Virus record (IMG/VR): IMGVR_UViG_3300032311_000111
Span: 1 to 37,838 of that record
Direction: 5' to 3' (one strand)
Source of the DNA: a virus
Length of the DNA: 37,838 nt
This document shows, one piece after another, positions 18,953-28,230 of this stretch (positions within the stretch are counted from its first letter, which is position 1; every line of letters starts with the position of its first letter). The notes below the pieces were generated by a model that saw only the letters and a program-made list of their open reading frames with translations, was not told where the DNA came from and did no database searches. The position numbers and the translations under genes are program-made.

Positions 18953-21900
18953 TTATAACTCCTGTCCAAACTCTATACTTCTTTGGTTCTTTCTGATGAA
19001 GTTTTCTCTCGCTGTCTTGCTTGCTTTGTTGTAAGCATTTGACAGCGTTTTGACTTGTTCTTCTGGAATAAGCCTTCTAAATCTTTTATCACCTAAAAGT
19101 TGTTCCGCAACTTGCCTGTTTGCCTTGCCAACCGCGCTTGCGTATTCCTCATAAAGCGTTGGGTCAAGTCTAAATCTTGCCCTCTGACCAGTCCTTCTTT
19201 TAAAGACCTGCAAATCTCGATCTGGAACTTGTGGTATGCCGTCAGTTTTGCCAGTCTTTTTATACAAATCATAGACAGCAAGAGTCACATCATCATAGGT
19301 GACTTTTCTTGGTCGGGTTGGATCTACAAAATTATAGATAAATGGATCAACGCCTTCTGGTGTTTGAGGCACTGGTTCGCCCCATACGTTTATTTTTGAA
19401 GGCAAATCTTCAGCACTTCCAGGCCACTTTCTCTTGACCACTTCCTTGAATATGTTGTAGGACTTGGTTGCAAAATCGTTACCTTCTATGTCCTTGACTT
19501 GAATCTTGTCTGGCATATTTTCGCTTAAATATCTTGAGACCGCAGTTAGCTGATTAGGCAATACTACTGCCGACAGCGCGCTGTAGTAATTTGCAAGCCA
19601 CCCATCCACATCCTTTGCTTCACCCCTAGATACAGCCCCAAGAAGACTATTCATGTTGCGTGCGAAACTTTGTTGAAACGCAAATTTTAGTGTTTGTGGA
19701 AGGATTGCGCCCCACGCTTCACCCAATGATCCTGTCCCGCCTTCAGTTGCTTGGTTGGCTGCGTGGCGCGTTGACATTATTGCTCCAACGACTCCAAGCT
19801 TTTCAAGCGACCTTAAAGAATCTCCAGGCTCCATCTCTTGCCTAGATCCAGTTTGCAAAAACCTTTCTGTGCCATCAATGTTTATCATTCTGGATGGGGC
19901 GGCCTGTAATTGTATGTCCCGCGCCTTGTCTGATTTTGGCATTTCGTCTGTTATTACGCCAGCCCTAGACAATATGTCTGCCACATTGCCTATTGCGTAG
20001 CCAATAATAGATTTTGCGAAGTGTAGTTTTGCTTCCCTAAAGTTTCCTTGTCCTTGTTCCGCAAGCCCACGAATAAAAGAGTACTCTGGAATTGAGTATT
20101 GCAGAATTTCGTCTACTATATTAGTTGGTGTTTTTTGGTATGGAAGAACAGCAGTTGTGGCTATTCTAGCTGCCCCTGCCATTGGCTTTCCTATGATTGG
20201 TGTTTTGCCTAAATACTTTGGGGCTAGTTCTGTTAAATACTTTACGCCCCTAGACAGCTTTGTGTCTTGCTGATATACGGCTTCAAGAGTCTCGTACGCA
20301 ACCCTATCAACCTCCTCTTGTGTTGGGTATCTTACTGCCCTTTGCAGGGCCTTGCCCTTCAGTCCCTCCAATTGCCTAGCCTCGGTAAGTAGCCTAGCTT
20401 GAGCCATTCTTAGTGGAGGCGCATCGCCAAGTTGCAAGAGTCTAAAATTAACTTCAGGTGAAATCCCAAGCGTACCTTCCGCAAGAAGTCTTACCCGATC
20501 CATTGCCTTTGCAGCAGTTCCCGCTATGCCCTCGGCAATAGGCTCGGCCAATCCCTCGCCAGTAAAGGCTTGTTTTAAAGCCCTCATAGGTTTAAATCCT
20601 TGTATGTTTTCTCCAGCTAAAAGCCGCTCTGGAGATACGCCCTTTACTAACCCCACTAATCCTTCCCTTAACCCCCTACCACCAGCCTTGCCAACCTCAA
20701 TAAACCTTTCCAGCGTGCCTCGCCCCAATGGGGACATAAACTGCTTTTGTTCTGCCAGATAATTTCCCGCAGCACCCTTTGTTCCAGGTATTCTTGTAGC
20801 AACTGGCCTTACTATGATTCTTTCAATTTGGTCTAACAGCGATGCCACCTGCCTAGTCGCAGCCCGAATTGGCATATTGACTGTATTGCCCATTATGTTT
20901 GCCGCTTGGGATAGCGTTGTTAAAAGATTGCCCCTAATATGATCTGAAAGTTGTACTCCCAATTCTTTTGGTAGTAATTTTCCTTCAAATTCAGCTAGCT
21001 CTCCGCTTGCCAGCAAAGCCTTGTCTTCTAGTTCTTGGGCAAGCTTATCTGCTTTCTTGGAAAAATCAGTTCTTGCTTTATTCCAAGCCTCGCGCATTGC
21101 GTCTTCTGCGGCTTGTTTTTTTGTAAATAATTCTATTGCCCTCTGTCTTAACGCTGGAGTTATTTTTGCTCCACTCTCAATAAGATCCTTTTCTTTTTGT
21201 GTGGCAAATTGTCTCGTAGCCTTTAGCAGGGTTTTATTTAATATATACGCATAACCTTCTGGAGATGTATTGATAAGTTTTCCTAGATTCATCATTTGGG
21301 CTGCATTGGTCAGCTTGCCATAGATGGTGTCAAAAAAAGAATCTGCTGCCTGAACATCGCCAGCCAATCTAGCGTCTTCCATCGAAACAAATTTTGCAGT
21401 TTCTCCAGTTAAGTCATCATTTGCTGCAATTGCTGCTCTTGCCTCTGGAGTCAATTGCCTTAATTCTTTTGCCAGCGTCTTTGGGGAAAATGTATTCAAT
21501 AAAGCCCTATTTCTTTTGTCGGCAAATTTGGCGGCCAATTCGTCTGACGTTCTTGGATCTGCTATCATTCGTTCTGCCGTTGCTCGCACTTTTTGTCCTG
21601 GACCTGCTCTTTGTTTCAGTTCTTGAATTAGCTTCTCCCTGTCTATGGAAGGAGTTTTTGAGCCAGCACCAACTGGCTTTCTTATTACTCCCTGCACAAC
21701 CATTGTTTCTGTGCCTTCCTTACTATGCGGAAGCGTAATTCCCTCTATCCCTTGTTTTTTTAGGGAATCAAAAAATGGTTTGTCTAGGAATCTTGACTGC
21801 GGTGGTATTTTATTAAAAATTGCATTCTGAACAATGTTGCCAAGCCTTTTTTCATCTTTTGCGTATAAATCATCTCTTACTTTTTTGAGTGTTTCATAAA

Positions 21901-22900
21901 ACATATTTCCTTCTCGGTAATCAATAAGCTTGCTTGTTGGTATACTTATCTCATACACTCTGCCCTGCGAGGCAAGAACGCGCTCGTATTGGTCAAGCTT
22001 TTCTAATGCTGAACTTGCCTCATCAAATTGTTTCCCGCTCAATAATCCTTGAGGGTCAATTTCTGGCTGATTTGCAATTGCGTTCTTATATGCCCTATAT
22101 GATTTTATTTCATCATCAGTCAATCCAGCTTTTGACAAATCAACATTCTTTGTTCTTGATGCCTTGTATGATGATGCCACGTCTTTTGATTCGGACATAA
22201 ACACAAGACCTCTTGTGTCTGGCTTTAATTCTTCGATTTGTGATGATGGCGAGCCATGATAAAATGTTTTTACTGGCACTTCTTCCGCAGAACTAATTGC
22301 TATCTCTGCAGCTGCTTCAACCTTTGGCGCAACAGCTTCCTCAACCCTCGGCGCAACAGCCTCAGCCCTTGTGAATGCACCACGAACAGCTTGCCCTGCT
22401 GCCGTCAATCCTTTTCTACCCACGCCAATAATTGCACCAGCAGTTGGCGTTAAGGCTGATGCAGCAAAAGTAGATACTGGATATTCCGCTATGTCGCGCT
22501 GTCTTTGTGCCTTAAACTCTTCTACTGCCTTATCCCCAGCAATCTTCCTTGCAGCTTGTTCTTGCAACCTTCCAGCCGCGCCATAAGAAAGAATTGCGCC
22601 TGTTGCTCCTAGTAGAAACTTTGGAACTGCTGGCACTGGTAGCGTGCCTAAACCTCTGGCTGTAAGCCCAGCAACTGTGGTTGGTACAAACTCTTCAGCA
22701 ACTGATCTGCCAACAGCACCTATTCTTGATGGCTTTTCCTCTACCGACTCAAGCAATCCTTCTGAATCTTGCACCGCTTGTTGTGGTGCTTGTTGTGGTG
22801 CTTGAGTTGGTGACTCAAGAAGACCCTCTGGATCTTGCTGTTCTTGCGCTTGTTGCTCGATAGGCTCAAGCAACCCCTCGGGATCTGCAACCTGAGCCAT
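18953..22900 (-). CDS. Large internal virion protein with ADP-ribosyltransferase-like domain
   Basis: The 1315-aa protein has the length and place of a T7 gp16-type ejection protein. The N-terminus holds three copies of D-(P/S)-EGLLE (about residues 6, 23 and 46) separated by Gln-rich spacers, then a hydrophobic stretch (FLLGATGAILSYGAAG, 95-110). Residues 211-410 look like an ADP-ribosyltransferase fold of the type found in polyvalent phage proteins: FYHGSPSS (213-220), GLVFMSESKDVASSY (231-245), RVYEISIP (314-321), GIEGITLP (384-391) and Glu398. The rest is long and helical, with hydrophobic helices such as FAKSIIGYAIGNVADIL. It presumably enters the host with DNA; the ART assignment is by motif only. 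Confidence 0.7.
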   Translation of the reverse strand: MAQVADPEGLLEPIEQQAQEQQDPEGLLESPTQAPQQAPQQAVQDSEGLLESVEEKPSRIGAVGRSVAEEFVPTTVAGLTARGLGTLPVPAVPKFLLGATGAILSYGAAGRLQEQAARKIAGDKAVEEFKAQRQRDIAEYPVSTFAASALTPTAGAIIGVGRKGLTAAGQAVRGAFTRAEAVAPRVEEAVAPKVEAAAEIAISSAEEVPVKTFYHGSPSSQIEELKPDTRGLVFMSESKDVASSYKASRTKNVDLSKAGLTDDEIKSYRAYKNAIANQPEIDPQGLLSGKQFDEASSALEKLDQYERVLASQGRVYEISIPTSKLIDYREGNMFYETLKKVRDDLYAKDEKRLGNIVQNAIFNKIPPQSRFLDKPFFDSLKKQGIEGITLPHSKEGTETMVVQGVIRKPVGAGSKTPSIDREKLIQELKQRAGPGQKVRATAERMIADPRTSDELAAKFADKRNRALLNTFSPKTLAKELRQLTPEARAAIAANDDLTGETAKFVSMEDARLAGDVQAADSFFDTIYGKLTNAAQMMNLGKLINTSPEGYAYILNKTLLKATRQFATQKEKDLIESGAKITPALRQRAIELFTKKQAAEDAMREAWNKARTDFSKKADKLAQELEDKALLASGELAEFEGKLLPKELGVQLSDHIRGNLLTTLSQAANIMGNTVNMPIRAATRQVASLLDQIERIIVRPVATRIPGTKGAAGNYLAEQKQFMSPLGRGTLERFIEVGKAGGRGLREGLVGLVKGVSPERLLAGENIQGFKPMRALKQAFTGEGLAEPIAEGIAGTAAKAMDRVRLLAEGTLGISPEVNFRLLQLGDAPPLRMAQARLLTEARQLEGLKGKALQRAVRYPTQEEVDRVAYETLEAVYQQDTKLSRGVKYLTELAPKYLGKTPIIGKPMAGAARIATTAVLPYQKTPTNIVDEILQYSIPEYSFIRGLAEQGQGNFREAKLHFAKSIIGYAIGNVADILSRAGVITDEMPKSDKARDIQLQAAPSRMINIDGTERFLQTGSRQEMEPGDSLRSLEKLGVVGAIMSTRHAANQATEGGTGSLGEAWGAILPQTLKFAFQQSFARNMNSLLGAVSRGEAKDVDGWLANYYSALSAVVLPNQLTAVSRYLSENMPDKIQVKDIEGNDFATKSYNIFKEVVKRKWPGSAEDLPSKINVWGEPVPQTPEGVDPFIYNFVDPTRPRKVTYDDVTLAVYDLYKKTGKTDGIPQVPDRDLQVFKRRTGQRARFRLDPTLYEEYASAVGKANRQVAEQLLGDKRFRRLIPEEQVKTLSNAYNKASKTARENFIRKNQRSIEFGQEL

Positions 22901-22904
22901 TGAG

Positions 22905-23543
22905 TTAAGGGACGATTGAATATCCCGAATCTAAATATACTTCAGAAACTTTCTTCCCAGGCTTAGTTTTTGACTGACCACTCCATGCGCTTTTCTTTAT
23001 TCTCTGAACACTTCCATTCGGAGATCTCAAATTTATATATTCATTCTGAGTTGACGGAGCTTGCGCAACAGGAGCAGCACTCTCCATGGGAGCAGAAATT
23101 TCTGGAGTACCCATGTATCCAGATCGTTCTTCAAGCAATTTCCTTAGCTCTTCTTGGCGAGATGTTGCCTTCTCTGTAAAAGTTTTACGCAACCCACCAA
23201 TGCTACCCAAAAAGTCTGGGCCAGTATACACATTTCCCTCTGCTTGCGCTTCTCTCGCCTCTGTTTCGGCCTTAATTGTTTCTTGCCTTTTTGCCTTAAT
23301 TCTTTTCTCAACATTTTCAATTTTTGCTTCGTTCATTTCATCTGCAAAAGCATCTTGTGCTGTTTGCATATTTCTGCCAGCACCATTAAGAAATGGCTCA
23401 AAGTCTGGGTTGGATTTTACCGTATCATATTCATCAGCATAAACCCGTGCCTTGGGTCTTCCGTCTGCGTCAATATCAATATAAGACCGCATTGGTTTTG
23501 CGACTTCTTTTTGCCCATCAAGATTAAAATTAAACATTGCCAT
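22905..23543 (-). CDS. Putative internal/tail virion protein, 212 aa
   Basis: Not recognised as a family. The gene lies four bases before the large internal protein gene and in the run of ejection-protein genes. The product is hydrophilic with a long charged helix (MNEAKIENVEKRIKAKRQET, IKAETEAREAQAEG) and ends in a short ordered segment (NEYINLRSPNGSVQRIKKSA). There is no membrane helix. A role as a small internal virion protein is inferred from position only. MAMFNFNLDG and MFNFNLDG are alternative starts two codons apart. Confidence 0.7.
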   Translation of the reverse strand: MAMFNFNLDGQKEVAKPMRSYIDIDADGRPKARVYADEYDTVKSNPDFEPFLNGAGRNMQTAQDAFADEMNEAKIENVEKRIKAKRQETIKAETEAREAQAEGNVYTGPDFLGSIGGLRKTFTEKATSRQEELRKLLEERSGYMGTPEISAPMESAAPVAQAPSTQNEYINLRSPNGSVQRIKKSAWSGQSKTKPGKKVSEVYLDSGYSIVP

Positions 23544-23566
23544 ATTATTGCTCCAATTATATTCGG

Positions 23567-25534
23567 TTAAAATGCCTTGTTAAAGCTAAATAGATTCCCA
23601 AGACCAGAGGCAATATTTCCAAATGCTTGCGATCCAGTTTCCTGCCTAGACAATGCACCAACCTGCGCTCCGTAAGTTTGCGAAGCATAATCCGCCAACG
23701 TATTATAAATACCAGCCGCATTCTGCGCGCCAGCAAAACCAGCGTTCGGGTTGACGTATCCGTAAGGATTAGCTGCGGAAGAAGCACCTTGGAACTGTCC
23801 AGTCTGTAGCGGTTGTGAAGCCGCAAGGTAGTTGTTAAGCATCCCTTGCTGTGTTCCCAAGCGCTGTGAGGCTAGGTTGTACATCGTCGGACCGCTTGCA
23901 ATAAATCCTTGAGCCGCACCAAGGCGAGATTGAGTAAGTGCGTTGCGCAAGCCAACGTCACGCGCAGTTGCATCCGACATCGTTTGTCCAGAAGCCAGAA
24001 ATCCTTGGGCTGCGCCAAGTCTAGCCTGTAACCTTTGCTCTCCAGCCAATCCAGTTGTCACTGCTTCCTCTACGGCTGGAGCAACTCCAAAGATATTTCC
24101 TCTGGCAGCTTGTGCGGCTCTTGCAGCCTGCTGATATTGCCTCTGCTCTTCCGCACCAAGTTGTGAGCCTAGTGCAACTTGACTGGCGATCCGCTGTTCA
24201 ACATCGCGCCTAAAGGCTTCTGTCTCTGGATTTGTTGTTGCCTCAAGCGGAGTCTCAGCCATCGTCTGGTACTGCTTGGCAAGTCCACGGACGGTTGCCC
24301 CAATTGTTGGGTCAATTGTCTCAATTTGAGCCAATGTGCGCTCTTCAGGAAGACGAAGAGATTCCCTGAATTTGGATAAAGCTGATGTGGCCTGCTCGCC
24401 ACTGATTGGTTGGTATCCTTCGTAAAGGTTTTTAGCCTCCAGCGTATCTTTTTGAGCTTGGGCAAGTTCGCTGGTAAGGCTATCAATTGACTTTTGAGTT
24501 TCAACCCTGCGCCTGTCATTTGCAGGAAGATCGGCAAGGAATTGATTGGCTTGCGTAATCTGACTTTGTAGATCAGTCGTTGCCGCCGTTCCAATATCGT
24601 AAAGACTTTTGTACTGATTCTTCTTTTGTGTATTGATGTCGTTAAGAATCTGTTCGTCTGTTACCTGTACATTTAGTTTCCCCGCAAGACCACTCTTGTT
24701 TACGTCAAAAAAGTTATCACCACGAAGAGCTTCAAGTCCTGCAGTAACCTTACCAACATTTGGAGTTGTCGTTCCAATTCCTGACACCAAATCTGATAAT
24801 CCAAATCTTGAAAATGATTCAATATATTTTGGTGTAGACTGATTTGCTGTGCTAATTAAACGCGCTAATTTGTCTTGCTCTACAAATAATTTCCCAAACT
24901 CGCTTTGTCTTTGCGAGCCTTCACCCATATTATTTACTCTTTTTTGCTGTCTTTGTACAATAGATTTTTGATTTCTTATTTCGTCAATTGCATCAATTGC
25001 TTGTTTTGAATTTGCAATAATTTGCTTGGCATCTGCGCCAAGAGTTTTTGAGTCAAAATCTCGCAATGTTTTTGCGGCTTGATTTAACGATGCATAATCT
25101 AATGCATTTATATTTTCAGCACCAACATTTTTAATTGCGCTTAATGCGTTTGAATAATTATTTACAGCTTGAGTAAAATTTTGAGGCTCTGTTTGTTTTG
25201 GAATTTTCGGCAATTCAAATTGATATTTTTGTGTGGCAGCGTTAAAATTAAGAATACCATTTTTCGTGTATGCGGCTGGATCAAGTTTGTAGATATTCTT
25301 TACAACATCAACTTGAGCATTTGCTTCATTAAATTTACCATTTGAAACATATTTGTTTAAATTTGTAAGCCCAAGAGCACCATACTTTTCCTTGCTTGAC
25401 TTGACATCACTAGCCACTGGTTTTTGAGCTTGGAAAACTAATACGCCATTTTTGTCTGCTACATAAACTTTCCCATCTGGCTCAGTAATAACTGTTCCTT
25501 CTGGATATTTTTTTGTTTCTTGTCGAAATGGCAT
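23567..25534 (-). CDS. Putative internal virion protein (gp15-like position), 655 aa
   Basis: The long protein is dominated by helices rich in Gln, Ala, Asn and Lys (for example QIIANSKQAIDAIDEIRNQK), with a C-terminal region of repeated RLGAAQGF(L/I)ASG(Q/P)TM segments near residues 505-555 (two clear copies), a Tyr/Gly-rich part (ANPYGYVNPNAGF) and a helical end. The composition and place, before the 1315-aa protein and after a gp14-like protein, fit T7 gp15-type ejection proteins. It begins MPFRQETKKYPEGTVITEPD, which may be a small beta domain (DGKVYVADKNGVLVFQ). I see no enzymatic motif. Confidence 0.68.
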   Translation of the reverse strand: MPFRQETKKYPEGTVITEPDGKVYVADKNGVLVFQAQKPVASDVKSSKEKYGALGLTNLNKYVSNGKFNEANAQVDVVKNIYKLDPAAYTKNGILNFNAATQKYQFELPKIPKQTEPQNFTQAVNNYSNALSAIKNVGAENINALDYASLNQAAKTLRDFDSKTLGADAKQIIANSKQAIDAIDEIRNQKSIVQRQQKRVNNMGEGSQRQSEFGKLFVEQDKLARLISTANQSTPKYIESFSRFGLSDLVSGIGTTTPNVGKVTAGLEALRGDNFFDVNKSGLAGKLNVQVTDEQILNDINTQKKNQYKSLYDIGTAATTDLQSQITQANQFLADLPANDRRRVETQKSIDSLTSELAQAQKDTLEAKNLYEGYQPISGEQATSALSKFRESLRLPEERTLAQIETIDPTIGATVRGLAKQYQTMAETPLEATTNPETEAFRRDVEQRIASQVALGSQLGAEEQRQYQQAARAAQAARGNIFGVAPAVEEAVTTGLAGEQRLQARLGAAQGFLASGQTMSDATARDVGLRNALTQSRLGAAQGFIASGPTMYNLASQRLGTQQGMLNNYLAASQPLQTGQFQGASSAANPYGYVNPNAGFAGAQNAAGIYNTLADYASQTYGAQVGALSRQETGSQAFGNIASGLGNLFSFNKAF

Positions 25535-25535
25535 A

Positions 25536-25997
25536 TTAAACTATTCCTGTCCTTGGCAATCCTTTTAAATAATCAACAGGAGCAATTCCCTGGCTTTGCT
25601 GTACTTCCTGTGGAACTGCACCCATAGGTGACTGGCCGTAAAGTCTGGCAAATTGAAGTGCTGCTTGCTGCCCCAACCCGCGCTGAGTAGCAAAAGCTTC
25701 TGGAGCAGTTTCGAATTGTCGACGCATAGCTTCAACAGACCGCTGTGGGCCAAGCTCTCGCTCAATCTGTAATCCAGCTTGAGCTGATCTTTGTAGATCC
25801 AATGCCGACATCTGGCGTTCCAGTTCACGCTGGCGAGGCATATACTTCTCTCGCAAATTTTGTTCAAGTTTTACAACTTCAGGTTGTGTTGCAATATATG
25901 TTTCAAGGGACGATCTGTAGAAAAGATCATTAGCCCTAGCCGCATCGTTCGGATCGGGCGGAGGCGGCGGTGCAGGAATAGAAGGACCGCCACCCAT
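25536..25997 (-). CDS. Putative internal virion protein (gp14-like), 153 aa
   Basis: The protein starts with MGGGPSIPAPPPPPDPND, a glycine/proline leader common in gp14-like internal proteins of podoviruses, then a long charged helix (KLEQNLREKYMPRQRELERQ) and Gln/Ala-rich helices (EAFATQRGLGQQAALQFARL). It lies upstream of the two larger ejection-protein genes. Its ATG overlaps the stop of the GNAT-like gene (TAATG). The family assignment is by leader, size and gene order. Confidence 0.65.
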   Translation of the reverse strand: MGGGPSIPAPPPPPDPNDAARANDLFYRSSLETYIATQPEVVKLEQNLREKYMPRQRELERQMSALDLQRSAQAGLQIERELGPQRSVEAMRRQFETAPEAFATQRGLGQQAALQFARLYGQSPMGAVPQEVQQSQGIAPVDYLKGLPRTGIV

Positions 25998-26386
25998 TAG
26001 AGTAAAGCCTTTCGCATAAATTTCATATAATCGTATTTTTTCCTTATTCCGTTGCGGTTAAAAATTAGGCTCCTGCGAGGGCCAAGTTCATCCCAAAGGA
26101 TAGACAGCAGGCATTTCATAGCCAAACGACTACGAGCCGTAGATTTACCATCAATTGATGTCACAGTCAAGTCCACAAAAGCTGTATCTCCATTTGGTAT
26201 ATGCACATAATGGGCAGGATCTTGCGATCCGTCAATAGCCCTCGCAACTGCAACGCCAACCACTTCTTCTCCATCTTTAACCACCCCAACCAAGTTATTG
26301 CGTTCATACCAAGAAAACCATTCCTTAAAATTAGGCCACCGTGTTTCGGGTACGCCAGAAGCTTCCACATACTCAACAGCCGTCAT
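25997..26386 (-). CDS. Small GNAT-like acetyltransferase-fold protein, 129 aa
   Basis: The ATG at 26386 overlaps the stop of the nozzle gene (ATGA); a start 35 codons earlier would overlap it by 109 bases. The product has a GNAT-like order: an N-terminal helix (NFKEWFSWYERNNLVGVVKD), a strand pair GEEVVGVAVARAID, then TAFVDLTVTSIDGKSTARSR and LAMKCLLSILWDELGPRRSL followed by FNRNGIRKKYDY. The usual acetyl-CoA loop (Q/RxxGxG/A) is not visible, so it may have lost catalysis. Proteins of this look occupy the T7 gp13 position. Role in virion assembly is inferred. Confidence 0.6.
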   Translation of the reverse strand: MTAVEYVEASGVPETRWPNFKEWFSWYERNNLVGVVKDGEEVVGVAVARAIDGSQDPAHYVHIPNGDTAFVDLTVTSIDGKSTARSRLAMKCLLSILWDELGPRRSLIFNRNGIRKKYDYMKFMRKALL

Positions 26387-28215
26387 ATATTCTTTTGCAC
26401 CTCGATGGTGTCTGGGTTGGCTGCGAGCATAATTCCACGGATGGAAAGCTTTTTGGATGGCGCGGAAACAATCATACGCATATTGCGCCATTTTTGGTAG
26501 GATCGAAGGCTGTTAGCAATGCGTTTTACGGTTTGTGCTGAAAGGGTAGCTGGTAGTGTAAATGGAAGAGTGATACCGCCAGAAGACCTAGTATCTACGC
26601 TCGATGCAATTCCAACAATCGTTCCGTCCGTATCGCGCCTCATGCTGATGCTGGCGTTGGTAGAACCAGAATTATAGAACTCAATCTCATAGTGCGAGCC
26701 AAACTTCTGCGCGATCCGATCATCAAACTCATAAGCCTTGGATGCCACCGAACTTGTGTAGCTTCCAGTAGAAGTGTAATCCACATAGTCTGTTGTGGCA
26801 TCGGCTGAGTCTGCATCCTTGTATCCAAGATAATGTCCAACCTTGCTTGTTGGGCTTCCAATTGCAAGTTTTAGCGCATTTGTTGCAAATCCGCTTGAAA
26901 AGTTTGTAATCACCATTTTAGATGCCGCAATACTCCATAAACCCTCAAACGCATTAAATAAGGCATTATATACTAAAATATAATTTGGCGTTGTTGATGT
27001 ATCTAATGGGATTGCAAGATAATATCGGTTATTATAGAAAGCCGCATTGCATAGGCTGACATAATTCTTATTGATTCTTGAAATGATATTCTTCACAGGT
27101 TCGCTGATCGGCGTTCCTACAATATAAAAGTCATCGGCAATAGACCTGGCCACAGACCTAATTCCGTCATTGGCCAAGAAGAAAACATCCTTATTAACAA
27201 AATTAACCGACCTTCCAGAAGCACATCCAATCTTGTCGTTAAGCAAGCGCACCGTCCATCCAGCCGCAGTTGTTTGGGTTGGGTCGGCAGTTACCAGGTA
27301 AATCTTATTTGGCTTAAAGACAAGTATCTCGTAATCATAGAAAGGTTGGATGGCAACAATGTCCTCGCCATCATCACCGCCAACAATGATGCTGTTGGTT
27401 GCCTTCCAAATCTCTGCATCAAGAATGTCGGATGCGTAAAGAGTGTTTCGATTATCTCCAGTTCCAATAGCAAACAAGCGATTAGTAAACTGGCGAATTA
27501 GGCGAAGACCAGATGGGGCTGAAGAAGTTGACAGGACTCCATTTGCTGTGGCTGCCGTTCCAGATGCTGGTGGTGCTATAGTTATGGTTGGTGCAGATGT
27601 ATATCCAGAACCACCATTGGTAACTGTTATTCCAGTAACAATACCACCTTGTGATGGAGCATAAGATGCAACTGCTGTTGCTGTTGTGCCATAAGCCTGT
27701 GGAGCAGACACTGTTACTGCTGGTGCTGATGTGTACCCAGTGCCTGGATTTGTAACTGATACTGATCCTAGTGTTGTGCCTTGCCGATACGTTGTTGTGC
27801 CATTTGAAAAATGAAGGTTGCTGCTTCCATCGGTAAAATACATTCGGTTGTTAAACTGAGAGAAGTCAACCTCGGCACTCTGGTTAATCACAGTCCCGCC
27901 AGTAGTGGAAAAGGTGGATGAGGCAGTAGATCGAAAGACAGTCCCGTTGGAAGCTACAAACAAGGACTCAATTGATGGAGCATCAAAATAGTGCATTCCT
28001 TGCACTGTTGAGCCTGCCGACAAATTGGCAGACATCTGCTCAATACCAAGGCGGGATTCAAGATTCCCGCTTGGGCTAATCGTCATGTTGGCAATATCGC
28101 TGGCTTGGTTGTTTGCGATAAGGTTGGGCGTAATCCCAGAAACTTGCCCACCCTCAAAACTTTGTGATCCTGCTATGGCAAGCAGGTCGTCCAAATTGTC
28201 AGAATAATAAGGCAC
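26383..28215 (-). CDS. Tail tube/nozzle protein (gp12-like beta-propeller)
   Basis: The 610-aa protein is rich in beta-strands and has propeller-like repeats: LFVASNGTVFRSTAS, RMYFTDGSSNLHFSNGTTTY, NRLFAIGTGDNRNTLYASDI, LVFKPNKIYLVTADPTQ, DVFFLANDGIRSVARSI. Inserted near residues 145-225 are two copies of a (T/G)GYTSAP-(A/T)-(V/I)-T-(V/I) module seen in many tail proteins. The N-terminus (GSQSFEGGQVSGITPNLIAN) is typical of podovirus nozzle proteins, where a short peptide precedes the propeller. Position after the tail adaptor gene fits T7 gp12-type proteins. Confidence 0.7.
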   Translation of the reverse strand: MPYYSDNLDDLLAIAGSQSFEGGQVSGITPNLIANNQASDIANMTISPSGNLESRLGIEQMSANLSAGSTVQGMHYFDAPSIESLFVASNGTVFRSTASSTFSTTGGTVINQSAEVDFSQFNNRMYFTDGSSNLHFSNGTTTYRQGTTLGSVSVTNPGTGYTSAPAVTVSAPQAYGTTATAVASYAPSQGGIVTGITVTNGGSGYTSAPTITIAPPASGTAATANGVLSTSSAPSGLRLIRQFTNRLFAIGTGDNRNTLYASDILDAEIWKATNSIIVGGDDGEDIVAIQPFYDYEILVFKPNKIYLVTADPTQTTAAGWTVRLLNDKIGCASGRSVNFVNKDVFFLANDGIRSVARSIADDFYIVGTPISEPVKNIISRINKNYVSLCNAAFYNNRYYLAIPLDTSTTPNYILVYNALFNAFEGLWSIAASKMVITNFSSGFATNALKLAIGSPTSKVGHYLGYKDADSADATTDYVDYTSTGSYTSSVASKAYEFDDRIAQKFGSHYEIEFYNSGSTNASISMRRDTDGTIVGIASSVDTRSSGGITLPFTLPATLSAQTVKRIANSLRSYQKWRNMRMIVSAPSKKLSIRGIMLAANPDTIEVQKNI

Positions 28216-28230
28216 GCTTGAATGCCTCCA

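Noticed and set aside
18491-18958. 155-codon plus-strand frame opposite the lysozyme gene
   Set aside because: Antisense shadow of a gene with recognisable peptidoglycan-hydrolase motifs; no ribosome binding site.
24169-24594. 141-codon frame inside the 655-aa virion protein gene
   Set aside because: Composition is an Arg/Leu/Gln shadow of the Gln/Ala-rich main frame and there is no ribosome binding site.
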